In this document: piece after piece, positions 1 to 8,116 of the stretch | How positions within the stretch are numbered: position 1 is the stretch's first letter | Layout: the number at the start of each line of letters is the position of its first letter | Translations under genes and position numbers: made by a program | NCBI GenBank assembly: GCA_947584965.1 | Contig: CANPWQ010000011.1 | Coordinates: forward strand, 1 to 46,185 | Source of the DNA: Candidatus Gastranaerophilales bacterium | GTDB lineage: Bacteria; Cyanobacteriota; Vampirovibrionia; Gastranaerophilales; Gastranaerophilaceae | Length of the DNA stretch: 46,185 nt | Direction: 5' to 3' | The notes under the pieces: generated by a model | Seen by the model: the letters and a program-made list of their open reading frames with translations, nothing else | Database searches by the model: none | What the model was told of the DNA's origin: nothing

Positions 1-5
1 TTAAA

Positions 6-78
6 TGCGGATTTCCGCACATTATACATTTGTCGTACATTTTGACTCTCTCCTTTGCACATTTTTAAATAAATGTGC
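6..78. repeat. Two small inverted repeats downstream of the recombinase gene
   Basis: Positions 6-11 and 14-19 form a perfect 6-bp hairpin (TGCGGA/TCCGCA, 2-nt loop). Positions 57-64 and 71-78 form a perfect 8-bp inverted repeat (GCACATTT/AAATGTGC). A third, related inverted repeat (CACATT/AATGTG, 155-160 and 169-174) lies just before the recombinase stop codon. None has a clear T-run, so they are not convincing terminators. Related CACATT..AATGTG palindromes on both sides of about 80 bp next to a recombinase could be binding or crossover sites, but this is inference only. Confidence 0.35.
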
Positions 79-174
79 TTTTATAGTAGAAAAGTAATTT
101 GTAATGACAAAAGTTTTATGTTAGTATCTATGCAATGAGTAAATATTAAGGTTTCACATTTATTTAATAATGTG

Positions 175-717
175 CTAAAGAATTAACCTATTGTAACTTT
201 TATCAATATTATCCTGTTCTATTCCTATATACCGCAAAGTAACGCAGGGTGAAGAATGATTGAATATTTTCTGAAGCATTGCTATATCTTTAAATTTTTT
301 ATAATGATGATATCCGAATGTTTTTCGTAAAGTGTGAGTCCCTACTTTCTCTTTTATTCCCGCACTTTTACAGGCATTTTTTATAATATGATATGCACTA
401 AATCTGTCCAGTCTGTTGTTTCGTGAATTTGTAAATAAAGGCATATTTTCTTTTTTCTCTTTAACATAGTTTTTTATCATTATTTTTAATTTAGAATTTA
501 TTGGAATTCTTTTAAATTTACCTGTTTTTTGTTCTGTTATATAAATATAAGTTTTTGATTTTACATCATTTACATTTAATCTTAAAATGTCTGAAATTCT
601 TAATCCGCAATTAATTCCCAAAGTAAATAATAATAAGTTTCTTTTGTTTTGAGTTTCCAATAATTTTTCAATTTTTTTGATGTCTTTAATTTTTCTGATC
701 GGTTCAACCGTTGTCAT
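175..717 (-). CDS. Minimal tyrosine recombinase / integrase (catalytic domain only)
   Basis: This 180-residue protein is a tyrosine site-specific recombinase of the phage integrase/XerC-D superfamily, which breaks and rejoins DNA through a 3'-phosphotyrosine. All catalytic residues can be seen: R40 (in GLRISD), K64 (in EQKTGK), H128 and R131 (THTLR), H154 (NHSS) and Y163 (LRYIG). The usual N-terminal core-binding (SAM-like) domain is absent, because the protein starts directly at the catalytic domain. XerC/D are normally about 300 residues, so this is a single-domain form as found in some phage and mobile-element integrases. The gene lies 29 bp downstream of trxB on the same strand and could be co-transcribed with it. 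Small inverted repeats lie just beyond its 3' end. Its substrate sites are unknown. Confidence 0.85.
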   Translation of the reverse strand: MTTVEPIRKIKDIKKIEKLLETQNKRNLLLFTLGINCGLRISDILRLNVNDVKSKTYIYITEQKTGKFKRIPINSKLKIMIKNYVKEKKENMPLFTNSRNNRLDRFSAYHIIKNACKSAGIKEKVGTHTLRKTFGYHHYKKFKDIAMLQKIFNHSSPCVTLRYIGIEQDNIDKSYNRLIL

Positions 718-746
718 ATATTCCTCTTATATATTTAGTGCCAAAA

Positions 747-1697
747 CTATGGTTTAGCTGCTTCCAGATGACTTAATTCAATATATTTTACCGCGCTGCA
801 AGCTGCAATTGCACCGTCAGCTGCTGCTGTTATTACCTGCCTTAACGGTGTATTTCTTACATCACCTGCAGCATATACGCCTTGGACAGATGTTTGCATG
901 TTTATATCCGTTTGTATAAATCCTTCGGGAGTCTGTTCTATTTGCCCGTTTAGGTTTTCAATGTTTGGATTATAACCTATATATATAAATACTCCGTCTG
1001 TGTCCAGTTCTTTATTTTCGCCCGTTTTAAGGTCTTTAAATATTATTTTTTCAACACAAGTGTTACCTTGTATTTCAATAGGATTTGCACTCATTATAAA
1101 TTCAATTTTTTCATTTTTACAGGCGCGTGAACATACAAGTTTATCGGCTCTAAAATTGTCCCGACGGTGCATTATATATACTTTTTTTGCGAATTTGGTA
1201 AGATACATTGCTTCTTCAATGGCAGAATTGCCTCCGCCTATTACGGTTACAATTTTATCCTTGTAAAAAGCTCCGTCACATACCGCGCAATAACTTACCC
1301 CTCGCCCTTTAAATTCTTCTTCTCCCTCGATATTTAATTTTTTTGCTTGAGCTCCCGTTGCAATTATTACTGTTTTTGATGTAAAGATTATATCTTTTGT
1401 TTCTATTTCTTTTATCTCGGATGTTAGGTTTATTCTTTGAATTTCGACAAACGGAAATTTATCCGCTCCAAATTTATCGGTATGATTTTCAAATTTTTCC
1501 ATTAGTTCATAACCGCATATTTTTTCAAACCCGGGGTAATTTTCAATTTCCAGATAATTAGAGGGCTGACCTCCAAACATATTTATATCAAGTATTGCTG
1601 TTTTTAAGTTTCCTCTTGAAGCGTATATGGCAGCGGAACATCCCGCAGGACCTGCTCCTAAGATTATTACATCATAATTTAATTTTTCTTTTTCCAT
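747..1697 (-). CDS. trxB: Thioredoxin-disulfide reductase
   Basis: This is a 316-residue NADPH-dependent flavoprotein that reduces thioredoxin in the cytoplasm. It has the FAD-binding GAGPAG at residues 14-19, the redox-active CAVC at 137-140, the NADPH-binding GGGNSA at 154-159 followed by HRR (177-179) and R183 for the 2'-phosphate, and the second FAD motif around GD at 278-279. Length and domain order are those of bacterial low-molecular-weight TrxB. The start is an ATG 12 bp downstream of the preceding secreted-protein gene, suggesting a shared transcript. Several Fe-S and radical SAM proteins in the window would benefit from a thioredoxin system, but no thioredoxin gene is seen here. Confidence 0.96.
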   Translation of the reverse strand: MEKEKLNYDVIILGAGPAGCSAAIYASRGNLKTAILDINMFGGQPSNYLEIENYPGFEKICGYELMEKFENHTDKFGADKFPFVEIQRINLTSEIKEIETKDIIFTSKTVIIATGAQAKKLNIEGEEEFKGRGVSYCAVCDGAFYKDKIVTVIGGGNSAIEEAMYLTKFAKKVYIMHRRDNFRADKLVCSRACKNEKIEFIMSANPIEIQGNTCVEKIIFKDLKTGENKELDTDGVFIYIGYNPNIENLNGQIEQTPEGFIQTDINMQTSVQGVYAAGDVRNTPLRQVITAAADGAIAACSAVKYIELSHLEAAKP

Positions 1698-1709
1698 TCC
1701 TAAACTCCC

Positions 1710-2207
1710 CTAACGAATGCCTAAAATTCCCGATATCGGTGCGCCTGATATCTTAGTCCCTTTTACTTGATATTCGACGTAATCTTCTTTAATAAGTTTC
1801 CCGTTTTTATATGTTTTTATACTTATTTTATCAACTCCCGTAAAATTATCTCCGTTTATTGTTAATATCGGAGTTTCAAGTGATTCTTCATCGGGATATG
1901 AAGTTCTTTTTTCAAACTTTACGGTTTTTCCTTTTACATCGTTTACCATAATATCGGCTCTTGCCCCTGATAACGGGTTCATTAATGTTATAACATCACC
2001 TCTTCTTGTCAGAGTCCAGATATCCATGCTTGTTGCGTCAAAATATTCTTTATTTGTTGATTTTGTGCAGACGGATACAACCTGCCAGTCACCGAAAAAT
2101 TCACTCGGCACTCTGTCAGACATACTTATATTTCCCTCTATTACCTGTGAATATACGGGCAGAGCCATTATTATTAAACTCACTAAATAAACTGCAATCT
2201 TTCTCAT
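1710..2207 (-). CDS. Secreted hypothetical protein
   Basis: I do not recognise this 165-residue protein. Residues 1-20 form a typical Sec signal peptide (MRK, hydrophobic stretch IAVYLVSLIIMALPVYS, then Q), so it is probably exported to the periplasm. The mature part is predicted beta-rich (alternating hydrophobic strands, a GDWQVVSV segment near residue 40, a C-terminal glycine/serine-rich tail) and contains one cysteine. The GDWQVVS opening resembles small lipocalin-like or copper-resistance-type barrels only loosely, and I make no family call. It lies directly upstream of trxB on the same strand with a 12-bp gap, so a redox or envelope role is possible but unproven. Confidence 0.75.
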   Translation of the reverse strand: MRKIAVYLVSLIIMALPVYSQVIEGNISMSDRVPSEFFGDWQVVSVCTKSTNKEYFDATSMDIWTLTRRGDVITLMNPLSGARADIMVNDVKGKTVKFEKRTSYPDEESLETPILTINGDNFTGVDKISIKTYKNGKLIKEDYVEYQVKGTKISGAPISGILGIR

Positions 2208-2285
2208 ATTATTTATTTAATGATATTTTTTATTAAATCAAATCCCGCAGGAGTTATGCTCTTTTTACCATATTTTTTGTTTTTA

Positions 2286-3086
2286 TTATTTTACGGTTAA
2301 TTTTGAAATTTCTATCTCTTGAGCATTCTCGACATCATAAAACAATTTTGATGACATTTTAAATTGCTGCGCGTTTGAGCTTACATAAAATTTAGGTTCA
2401 TATTCTTTTTTACCGCCTAACAGCTCGGATTGCTTTAAATCCTGATATATATTTTGTGCAAATATTTTAGCGGGATTTATAAATAATTCCAGCGGCGCAA
2501 AATGAGATAATATCCCTATTAAATATGGGTAATGAGTACATCCTAATATTATTTTATCGGGATTGTATTCTAACATCATATTTAGTTTTGATTTAATGTC
2601 CTCTATGCTTTCAGGTTCATTTTGAAGCCTTTTCTCCGCTATATCAGCCCAGTTAGGGCATGCTATTTCAAAAACTTCACTTCTTAGATTATAATTTCTG
2701 ATTTCCCTTTTATATGCGTGTGAGTTTATTGTTGCTTGAGTCGCAAATACTCCTATTCGGTCATAATTAGCCAGTGCTATTTCTTTTGATACCGTTTGCA
2801 CAATCGGATATATTTTATAATTGTATTGATTTTTAAGCTCGTTATAAGTGTTTGCGGAGGTGGTATTGCACGCCATTACAACGGCTTTTACATTTTTTGT
2901 TTCAAAAAAGTCAAATATATTTTTACTGATTTTTATTAATTCTTCTTTTGATTTATTCCCGTAAGGCAGATTTTTTGTATCTCCAAAATAAATATAATTT
3001 TCTTCACCCATAAGTTTAATTAGTTCAGCAAAAACGCTTAGTCCACCTACACCCGAATCAAATATACCTATTGGTTGATTGTTCAT
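2286..3086 (-). CDS. murI: Glutamate racemase
   Basis: MurI converts L-glutamate to D-glutamate, a peptidoglycan precursor, in the cytoplasm. The 266-residue protein has the family's N-terminal IGIFDSGVGGLSV motif (residues 6-18), the first catalytic cysteine C73 in MACNTTSA, the FGDTKNLPYG loop (34-43), and the second catalytic cysteine C183 in LGCTHYP with H185. The length is normal. The gene starts 3 bp after the stop of the upstream AMIN-amidase, so both are almost certainly translated from one mRNA. This couples production of a wall precursor with a wall hydrolase. About 78 bp without a clear feature separate it from the next gene downstream. Confidence 0.96.
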   Translation of the reverse strand: MNNQPIGIFDSGVGGLSVFAELIKLMGEENYIYFGDTKNLPYGNKSKEELIKISKNIFDFFETKNVKAVVMACNTTSANTYNELKNQYNYKIYPIVQTVSKEIALANYDRIGVFATQATINSHAYKREIRNYNLRSEVFEIACPNWADIAEKRLQNEPESIEDIKSKLNMMLEYNPDKIILGCTHYPYLIGILSHFAPLELFINPAKIFAQNIYQDLKQSELLGGKKEYEPKFYVSSNAQQFKMSSKLFYDVENAQEIEISKLTVK

Positions 3087-3089
3087 TGA

Positions 3090-5123
3090 TTAATGCTCCG
3101 TTAAATAATTTATTATACCCTCTGCGATTGCTTCAGCAGATTCGGTTTGTCTTTTCTCGGATACAAGTCCGTTTCGTTCACTTTCATTAGATATAAACCC
3201 TAATTCCAATAAAACCGCAGGTGCTTCTGTGTGGTTTATAACATAAAATTTAGACTTAAACAAGCCTCTGTCTGCGGCATCTACTTTTGACATTAATTCT
3301 TTGTGCATTATTTTTGCGACTTGATATCCTGACTCCGAATAATAATGTGTTTCAATCCCTTTTATTTCACTTTTTACACTGGCATTTATGTGAATGCTGA
3401 CGTAAATATCGGCATTGTTGTTGTTTGCGGTTTCCACTCTTTGCGCTAAAGATACAGTTGTATCACCTGTTCTTGTCATAATTATTTTATTAAACCCTCT
3501 TTCCCGCAGTTGTTCTCTTACTTTTAATGCAATTTGAAGCGTTAAATCTTTCTCCAGAGTCTTACCGCGCATTGCGCCGGTATCACTGCCGCCGTGTCCC
3601 GGGTCTATTATTATTACTTTATTCTTTATCTTATTTATTACTTGTTTTTTCTTTTTTGCCGTTTTCTTTTGAGTTTGAATATTACTGTCTCTTTTCTGCC
3701 GTGCAAGTAAGTCGGCAAATGGGCTTTCGTTAATTGTTTGCTCTTTTTTTACGGGGCTTGTATATACATTTGTTTGGGGTGTTTGCTTTGGTTCTACTAC
3801 GCTGACCGGCGGTATTTTATGAGTAAATACTAATCTTAACTGAGCGGCATTTAATGTTTCATAACAATCTACAAAAGTATTTACGTCGGCAGGAAATGAT
3901 AATGTGTATATATGTGAACTTGATTGTTTTGCTTCAAATCCTGTTTTATTTTTTAATGCAAGTGCATTAAATGATTCCGTATTAAAGTTTAATAAATTAT
4001 ATATTGTTAAATTTATTTTTCCTGCCGTTTTTTGTATTGAATAAATTACGGGGTTTGAAAATGTTATATTTATTACATCCGTTTCCGAATTGATATTTTG
4101 TTCTTTAAAGTATGTTAATTCCGTTGAAGATTTAGTTAAATATGTATTTAAGAGTTTATTTTTGTTCGCAATAAGAATTGTTTGCAGAGTGCTTGAATAA
4201 ACAGGCAGATATGCTTGCGGATTAACTGTTTTTATTACAATACGTGCTTTTGACGGTGTAAATTGACCAATTTTTGCTGAATCTGTCTCCGATAATCTTA
4301 TTTCTTTTTCACGCAATTCTTGTGCAACTATGGTATTGGGCATATCAAAAATTATTCTTGAGGGCTCCGTTAAAGTGAACGGTTTTTCAATATTTACAAC
4401 TCCAATACCTGATAATAATAAATTTCCGCTTTTAACTTCCGCATTACTAAGGAAAAATCTTGATTTTAACCTTGCCTGCTTTTGTTCTATATTCGGTCTT
4501 ACAAGTTCATTTTTATCGTCGGTTTTAAATGCTTGCTGAACTTGATTTAATATTTCATCCGATGTAGTTGTTTGTTTTTCTTCAGGAATTACAACTGTTT
4601 TATCATAATATTCAACCGAACTGCTTTTTGTTTCTTTATATATTTGTGTGGAGTATTGTTGCAGCGGAGTTTCATTGCTCAGTTTTATAATTATGTTGTT
4701 TTTTATTTTATAAACTTTTATTTTTGAAGTGTCATAATTTTTTGAATTTTGGATTACAATTCTTACTACATCCGGATTTGTAGTATTCTGGGCTATTTTT
4801 ACTTGCGTTAATCTGCTGTTTTTTAGTTCATAAGTGGAGTTTGGAAATGTTATTACTGCGTTCTCAATATCAAATAAGACTCTGTCAGGCTCCGTCAGAA
4901 TTTTTTTTGTTATGTTAAAACTTTCTATATCTTCACTTCCGCCTGATGTGCCTAAGAAGATTATGGAGTCTGAATTATCAAAATTTATGGAATTAATTTT
5001 TAAAACTTCCTGCGCACAGGCTTTTAGTATAAAAGGTCGGGATATCCATATATTGCTGTTTGTGTGGGGCAATACGGTTATAAAAAAATATATGAATATA
5101 AATACTAAAAACCTTTTTATCAT
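3090..5123 (-). CDS. N-acetylmuramoyl-L-alanine amidase with AMIN-type N-terminal domains (AmiC family)
   Basis: This 677-residue exported enzyme would cleave the amide bond between MurNAc and L-Ala in peptidoglycan, typically during daughter-cell separation. Residues 1-38 contain a signal peptide or anchor (hydrophobic stretch FLVFIFIYFFITVL). Several beta-rich AMIN-like segments follow: repeated phrases such as PDRVLFDIENAVI and PSRIIFDMPNTIV mark at least two copies, near residues 70-150 and 240-320. A low-complexity K/Q-rich linker precedes the C-terminal Amidase_3 domain (about 503-677). Its zinc and catalytic residues are visible: His in DPGHGG, Glu in KTLEKD, His in SIHINA and Glu in LLELGF. 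AMIN domains direct such amidases to the division site or to outer-membrane secretins. murI follows after 3 bp. Confidence 0.93.
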   Translation of the reverse strand: MIKRFLVFIFIYFFITVLPHTNSNIWISRPFILKACAQEVLKINSINFDNSDSIIFLGTSGGSEDIESFNITKKILTEPDRVLFDIENAVITFPNSTYELKNSRLTQVKIAQNTTNPDVVRIVIQNSKNYDTSKIKVYKIKNNIIIKLSNETPLQQYSTQIYKETKSSSVEYYDKTVVIPEEKQTTTSDEILNQVQQAFKTDDKNELVRPNIEQKQARLKSRFFLSNAEVKSGNLLLSGIGVVNIEKPFTLTEPSRIIFDMPNTIVAQELREKEIRLSETDSAKIGQFTPSKARIVIKTVNPQAYLPVYSSTLQTILIANKNKLLNTYLTKSSTELTYFKEQNINSETDVINITFSNPVIYSIQKTAGKINLTIYNLLNFNTESFNALALKNKTGFEAKQSSSHIYTLSFPADVNTFVDCYETLNAAQLRLVFTHKIPPVSVVEPKQTPQTNVYTSPVKKEQTINESPFADLLARQKRDSNIQTQKKTAKKKKQVINKIKNKVIIIDPGHGGSDTGAMRGKTLEKDLTLQIALKVREQLRERGFNKIIMTRTGDTTVSLAQRVETANNNNADIYVSIHINASVKSEIKGIETHYYSESGYQVAKIMHKELMSKVDAADRGLFKSKFYVINHTEAPAVLLELGFISNESERNGLVSEKRQTESAEAIAEGIINYLTEH

Positions 5124-5174
5124 AATATTTATAATAAACTTAAAATAAATAAACTCAAAAAAATTAACAAAAAT

Positions 5175-5200
5175 AAAAGGCTTAAATTCTTAAGCCTTTT
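5175..5200 (-). terminator. Intrinsic terminator behind the EF-hand gene
   Basis: A perfect 11-bp stem (5175-5185 with 5190-5200, core GGCTTAA/TTAAGCC) with a 4-nt loop is followed on the minus strand by a T-rich run (TTTTATTTTTG). It lies 20 bp past the EF-hand stop codon and isolates that gene from the amidase-murI operon. Confidence 0.85.
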
Positions 5201-5220
5201 AATAAAAATTAAATAATTTT

Positions 5221-5787
5221 TTATGAATTTGCTTTTGAATTCAAATTCGGCTGCAAAGTGTCAAGTACACTGGTTAAATCATCTTCAACTCCGTCACTGT
5301 AATATAAACTTGTTGATGAGGCTTTGAATGATTTGTATTTTGCTTCAACATCATATCTTTGACAGTCATAAGAAAATTTGGTTATTTCTTCACTTGTAAC
5401 ACGCCCGTCGCCATTTGAATCTATTTTATTAAAATATGCTAAAACTGTTGATAATAAAGAATTATCAGCATTTCCGTTACAGCATAATGCTTGGATTTCA
5501 TTATAAGTTAAACCTTTTGACTGCATTGTAGTCATAAGATTATTAAGGTCATTTCCCGTTATTTCTCCGTCACCGTCTTTATCAAGTGAAGCAAAATTTG
5601 ATGTTAAATATTGCAAGAATGAGTAATTCCCGCCTAAAGTCAACATTGTAGAGGAGGAAACATTTGATAAATCCTCTAAAGTTAAACCCTTGCCCGATGA
5701 GCTGTGTGCGCTCATTAATGTTGAATATGTATTTGTTAATCCTGCCATTGCACTTGCCAAAAGTGATTGTCCGTTTAATATGCTCAT
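5221..5787 (-). CDS. EF-hand calcium-binding protein
   Basis: This 188-residue protein has two canonical EF-hand loops: DKDGDGEITGND (residues 69-80) and DSNGDGRVTSEE (123-134). Both carry Asp/Asn at positions 1, 3 and 5 and an acidic or polar residue at position 12. The rest is Ser/Leu/Asn-rich and helical, with no obvious signal peptide. I chose the ATG at 5787 because an AAGGAG sequence sits 6 nt upstream; an in-frame ATG 36 bp further upstream lacks a ribosome site. A role in calcium sensing or buffering is likely from the family, but the partner is unknown. A second EF-hand protein, fused to LysM, lies at 8269-9177. Confidence 0.85.
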   Translation of the reverse strand: MSILNGQSLLASAMAGLTNTYSTLMSAHSSSGKGLTLEDLSNVSSSTMLTLGGNYSFLQYLTSNFASLDKDGDGEITGNDLNNLMTTMQSKGLTYNEIQALCCNGNADNSLLSTVLAYFNKIDSNGDGRVTSEEITKFSYDCQRYDVEAKYKSFKASSTSLYYSDGVEDDLTSVLDTLQPNLNSKANS

Positions 5788-5870
5788 ATATAGCTCCTTT
5801 TTTATAGTTCGCCGTATTAACATATTAATTATTTTTTTTTGAAAGTAAACCCTTTATTTGCATTATTTTT

Positions 5871-5902
5871 AAATAAAAGAGTTCATTTGAACTCTTTTAT
5901 TT
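5871..5902 (-). terminator. Intrinsic terminator overlapping the Cys-rich gene's stop
   Basis: A perfect 14-bp stem (5871-5884 with 5889-5902) encloses a 4-nt loop, and on the minus strand it runs into a T/A-rich tract. The hairpin overlaps the stop codon at 5897-5899, so the last codons form part of the terminator. Confidence 0.8.
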
Positions 5903-6496
5903 CTTTGCTTTTCTGTATGCCTTTCTTTGCATGTCTGATAATGTTGCTTCAAATTGTTTTTCATAACATTTGCAAATTTCTTTTCTCTTCTTTTCTAATT
6001 TCTTAACAAGACGTTTTTGTTTGTGTCTTTCACAGAATTTTGCACAGCTGTTTTTTAATTGGTAATATTTTTCATGTTCACATTGTATTCTTTCATTTAA
6101 ACTTAAAATTTCTTGCTGATATTTATCATTGATTTTCATAGCGTTGCATATTTGAGTTTCGCTTAAATTCATACATTTAAATAATGTATCAGCTTCTCTG
6201 CCCGTGCATAAAAATCCGCTGCAAGGAGTTGAGTATGTATATTCAGGTTCGGGAGGCAGTGACTCACAAGATTTTGCACACGGTTTTGAACAAGGTTTAG
6301 TACATGCGTCAGCTTTTTTGTATTTGTGTTTTTTACATCCACAGTTTGGTTTGTGATATTGGTTTGAATATTGTTTTTGCGTGCCATACATGGAATTTTG
6401 CTTCATCCCCATTTCACTGTCACATGGGCTTTCGGCATAAACACTTATTGCACTTAAACAAACAATCGATAAAATAAGTAAGTAAAATTTTTTCAT
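5897..6496 (-). CDS. Secreted cysteine-rich helical protein (Spy/CpxP-like organisation)
   Basis: I do not recognise the exact family. Residues 1-21 form a Sec signal peptide (KKFYLLILSIVCLSAISVYA). Residues 50-100 are Cys/Lys/Pro-rich, with tandem KPCSKPCAKSC-like triplets and CGCKKHK, which suggests metal binding or disulfide bonding. The C-terminal half (about 105-199) is a long charged helix with heptad character. It starts with a LSETQ and ends with a LSDMQRKAYRKA segment, both resembling the LTxxQ motifs of the Spy/CpxP periplasmic chaperone and metal-stress family. The resemblance is in motif spacing only and is an inference. The ATG is preceded by GGAG. The gene stands alone between two terminators. 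Confidence 0.7.
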   Translation of the reverse strand: MKKFYLLILSIVCLSAISVYAESPCDSEMGMKQNSMYGTQKQYSNQYHKPNCGCKKHKYKKADACTKPCSKPCAKSCESLPPEPEYTYSTPCSGFLCTGREADTLFKCMNLSETQICNAMKINDKYQQEILSLNERIQCEHEKYYQLKNSCAKFCERHKQKRLVKKLEKKRKEICKCYEKQFEATLSDMQRKAYRKAKK

Positions 6497-6612
6497 TTTT
6501 CTTCTCCGTTATAACTTAGTACAGGAATAAGTATTAAACAGATATTACAATTTGAATATTACTTAAAAGAATAGTTAAAAAAATAATTAGGGATTAGGTC
6601 TTTAAGGTAATA

Positions 6613-6643
6613 AAAAAGAGATTGCAAAATGCAATCTCTTTTT
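6613..6643 (-). terminator. Terminator of the rplJ-rplL transcript
   Basis: A 13-bp perfect stem (6613-6625 with 6631-6643, core GAGATTGC/GCAATCTC) with a 5-nt loop is followed by a T-run on the minus strand. It lies about 310 bp past the rplL stop, on the far side of the GC-rich repeat, so the repeat sits inside the 3' UTR of the rplJL mRNA. Confidence 0.85.
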
Positions 6644-6653
6644 GTTTTTGTTT

Positions 6654-6954
6654 TCTCGGGCTCGGCTGCAGCGGCAGCTTCAAAGTTGGTCTGACTTATT
6701 ATATTTGAGCCCAACTTGGAACCCGCTCTGCGGGTGCTGTCTTGGTTTTTGTTCCATTTCGGCAGAGTTGTTTGCTTCGCTACGCTGTCGCAAACTTTCT
6801 GCCTCAGCGCTTCAGGCTCGCTCACTTCGTTCGGCTTCGCCTTACACAAAAACCGCTGTCTTGAAACTTCTTTCGCTCAAGCCTATCGTTCGTTCGCCTT
6901 CGGCTGTCCTCACTGCGGCTTTCGCAAATCGAACTTCGTTCGCACGAAATTTCG
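6654..6954 (-). repeat. GC-rich repeat block with one inverted copy of the 69-nt core
   Basis: This 300-bp stretch between the rplL stop and its terminator is much richer in GC than its surroundings. Positions 6666-6734 hold a reverse-complement copy of the 69-nt core found three times at 11681-12108, from CTGCAG to CCCGCTCTGCGGG, followed by CTGTCTTGG. The rest (6746-6954) is made of short GCTTCGCT, TTCGTTCG and GAACTTCGTTC motifs that fold on themselves. Open frames across it are not protein-like and I see no gene. The block directly abuts the rplL stop codon. Confidence 0.85.
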
Positions 6955-7329
6955 CTATTTCAATTCAACTGTAGCGCCTGCTGCTTCAAGTTGTTTCTTC
7001 ATAGCTTCAGCTTCTTCTTTTTTAACACCTTCTTTTAAAGGTTTCGGAGCGCCGTCTACTAAGTCTTTAGCTTCTTTTAAGCCTAAGCCGGTAATAGCTC
7101 TAACTTCTTTAAGAACTGCGATTTTGTTAGCGCCTGCTGATGCTAATACAACAGTAACTTCTGATGCTTCTTCAGCTGCGGGAGCTGCACCTGCTGCTGC
7201 GGGAGCTGCTGCAACCGCTACGGGAGCTGCTGCTGATACACCAAATTTTTCTTCCATTGCTTTTACTAATTCTGCTGCTTCAATTAATGTTAATTTTTCA
7301 ATTGATTCTAAAATTGCTTCTACACTCAT
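6955..7329 (-). CDS. rplL: 50S ribosomal protein L7/L12
   Basis: This 124-residue acidic stalk protein recruits and activates translation GTPases. The N-terminal dimerisation helix ([26 protein letters not shown], residues 2-27, given in part as a motif region) is followed by the Ala/Pro/Val-rich hinge (about 35-58). The conserved C-terminal domain contains [20 protein letters not shown], and the protein ends in VELK. Length is normal. It follows rplJ by 60 bp with a good ribosome site. Unusually, rplL is not followed by rpoB; a GC-rich repeat block begins at its stop codon. Confidence 0.98.
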   Translation of the reverse strand: MSVEAILESIEKLTLIEAAELVKAMEEKFGVSAAAPVAVAAAPAAAGAAPAAEEASEVTVVLASAGANKIAVLKEVRAITGLGLKEAKDLVDGAPKPLKEGVKKEEAEAMKKQLEAAGATVELK

Positions 7330-7389
7330 TTTATTTCTCCTTTTAATTGTTTTTATTACTTTGCTGTTTGTTACTCTTTTGCAATTTAA

Positions 7390-7911
7390 CTATGCTGTTT
7401 TTTGTTTTGCAACTTGATCCATTGCTCTTACCAAGCTGCTCATTACTGCGTTAACAGCTCCGACTATACCTGTTGCAGGTGAGTTTATGCTGCCAAGTAA
7501 TTTCGCATATAATTCTTCTTTTGACGGAAGATTTGCCAGAACTTCTGTTTCTTTTGCACTTAATAGTTTTCCGTCGAGTACTGATGCTATGATTTCACCT
7601 TTTTTTACATCTTTTATGAATTTAGTTAAAATCTTTGCAGGTGCTACTTCGTCTTGAAAACCAAATGCTATTGCAACAGGTCCTTTTAATGTTTCTGAAA
7701 GAACTTCAAATTGAGTTCCTTTTGAAGCTACTTTTGCTAAAGTGTTTTTTGTTACCATATAGTCGCTGTTTTCTTTTTGCAGATTACGGCGCAGATTTGT
7801 TATTTCCTCTACGGTTAAACCTCTGTATTCGGTAACAACTGCAACTTTAGCCTTTGAAAAATTTTCCTTCATCGCTTCAATTTTTTCTTGTTTAAAGGCT
7901 TTTGTTGACAT
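7390..7911 (-). CDS. rplJ: 50S ribosomal protein L10
   Basis: L10 anchors L7/L12 dimers to the large subunit and usually represses its own operon by binding a leader RNA. The 173-residue protein has the typical N-terminal phrase (VVTEYRGLTVEEITNLRRNL) and MVTKNTLAKVA, with a C-terminal helix for L7/L12 binding. An AAGGAGC site precedes the ATG. Upstream are an L10-type leader, an attenuator and a promoter. The usual rplK-rplA partners do not precede it in this window. Confidence 0.98.
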   Translation of the reverse strand: MSTKAFKQEKIEAMKENFSKAKVAVVTEYRGLTVEEITNLRRNLQKENSDYMVTKNTLAKVASKGTQFEVLSETLKGPVAIAFGFQDEVAPAKILTKFIKDVKKGEIIASVLDGKLLSAKETEVLANLPSKEELYAKLLGSINSPATGIVGAVNAVMSSLVRAMDQVAKQKTA

Positions 7912-7954
7912 TTTTAGCTCCTTATTTGTTTGTTTTATATCGACCTATAAACGT

Positions 7955-7984
7955 AAAAAAAATTTACGTTTTCACCGTAAATTT
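7955..7984 (-). terminator. Attenuator hairpin in the rplJ leader
   Basis: On the minus strand, a 9-bp stem (AAATTTACG/CGTAAATTT; 7976-7984 with 7960-7968) with a 7-nt loop is followed by eight U residues, about 40 nt before the rplJ start. Its place inside the 5' leader makes it an attenuator. Feedback by L10 through the leader is the expected trigger. Confidence 0.75.
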
Positions 7985-8035
7985 ACAAGAATCAATATAA
8001 AAAACAATCCTAAAATTGACTTTAAATATATTTTA

Positions 8036-8110
8036 TCCTCGGTCGGGTGATTTTTAAAAGCTATACACCTTTATTTTTCCTGCATATGCTTCCCGGCTTT
8101 CTACGGCTTT
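8036..8110 (-). ncRNA. L10-type ribosomal protein leader
   Basis: The minus-strand leader contains GCCGTAGAAAGCCGGG near its 5' end and CCCGACCGAGG about 50 nt later. These resemble my recollection of the paired strands and CCGAGG element of the rplJ (L10) leader of Firmicutes. The two halves can pair through the GGG/CCC segments. The position (start at the predicted transcription start, attenuator between leader and gene) fits autoregulation by L10. The family call is from memory and should be tested with a covariance model. Confidence 0.65.
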
Positions 8111-8116
8111 GTTGTT

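Noticed and set aside
2218-2285. C-terminal-looking peptide frame between murI and the secreted hypothetical (ends SITPAGFDLIKNIIK)
   Set aside because: No start codon and too short; it might be a gene tail remnant but cannot be supported.
6716-7417. Long plus-strand frame across rplL and its repeat
   Set aside because: It lies antisense to rplL and the GC-rich repeat, has Ala/Phe/Ser-rich low-complexity content from the antisense of the L7/L12 hinge, and no ribosome site.
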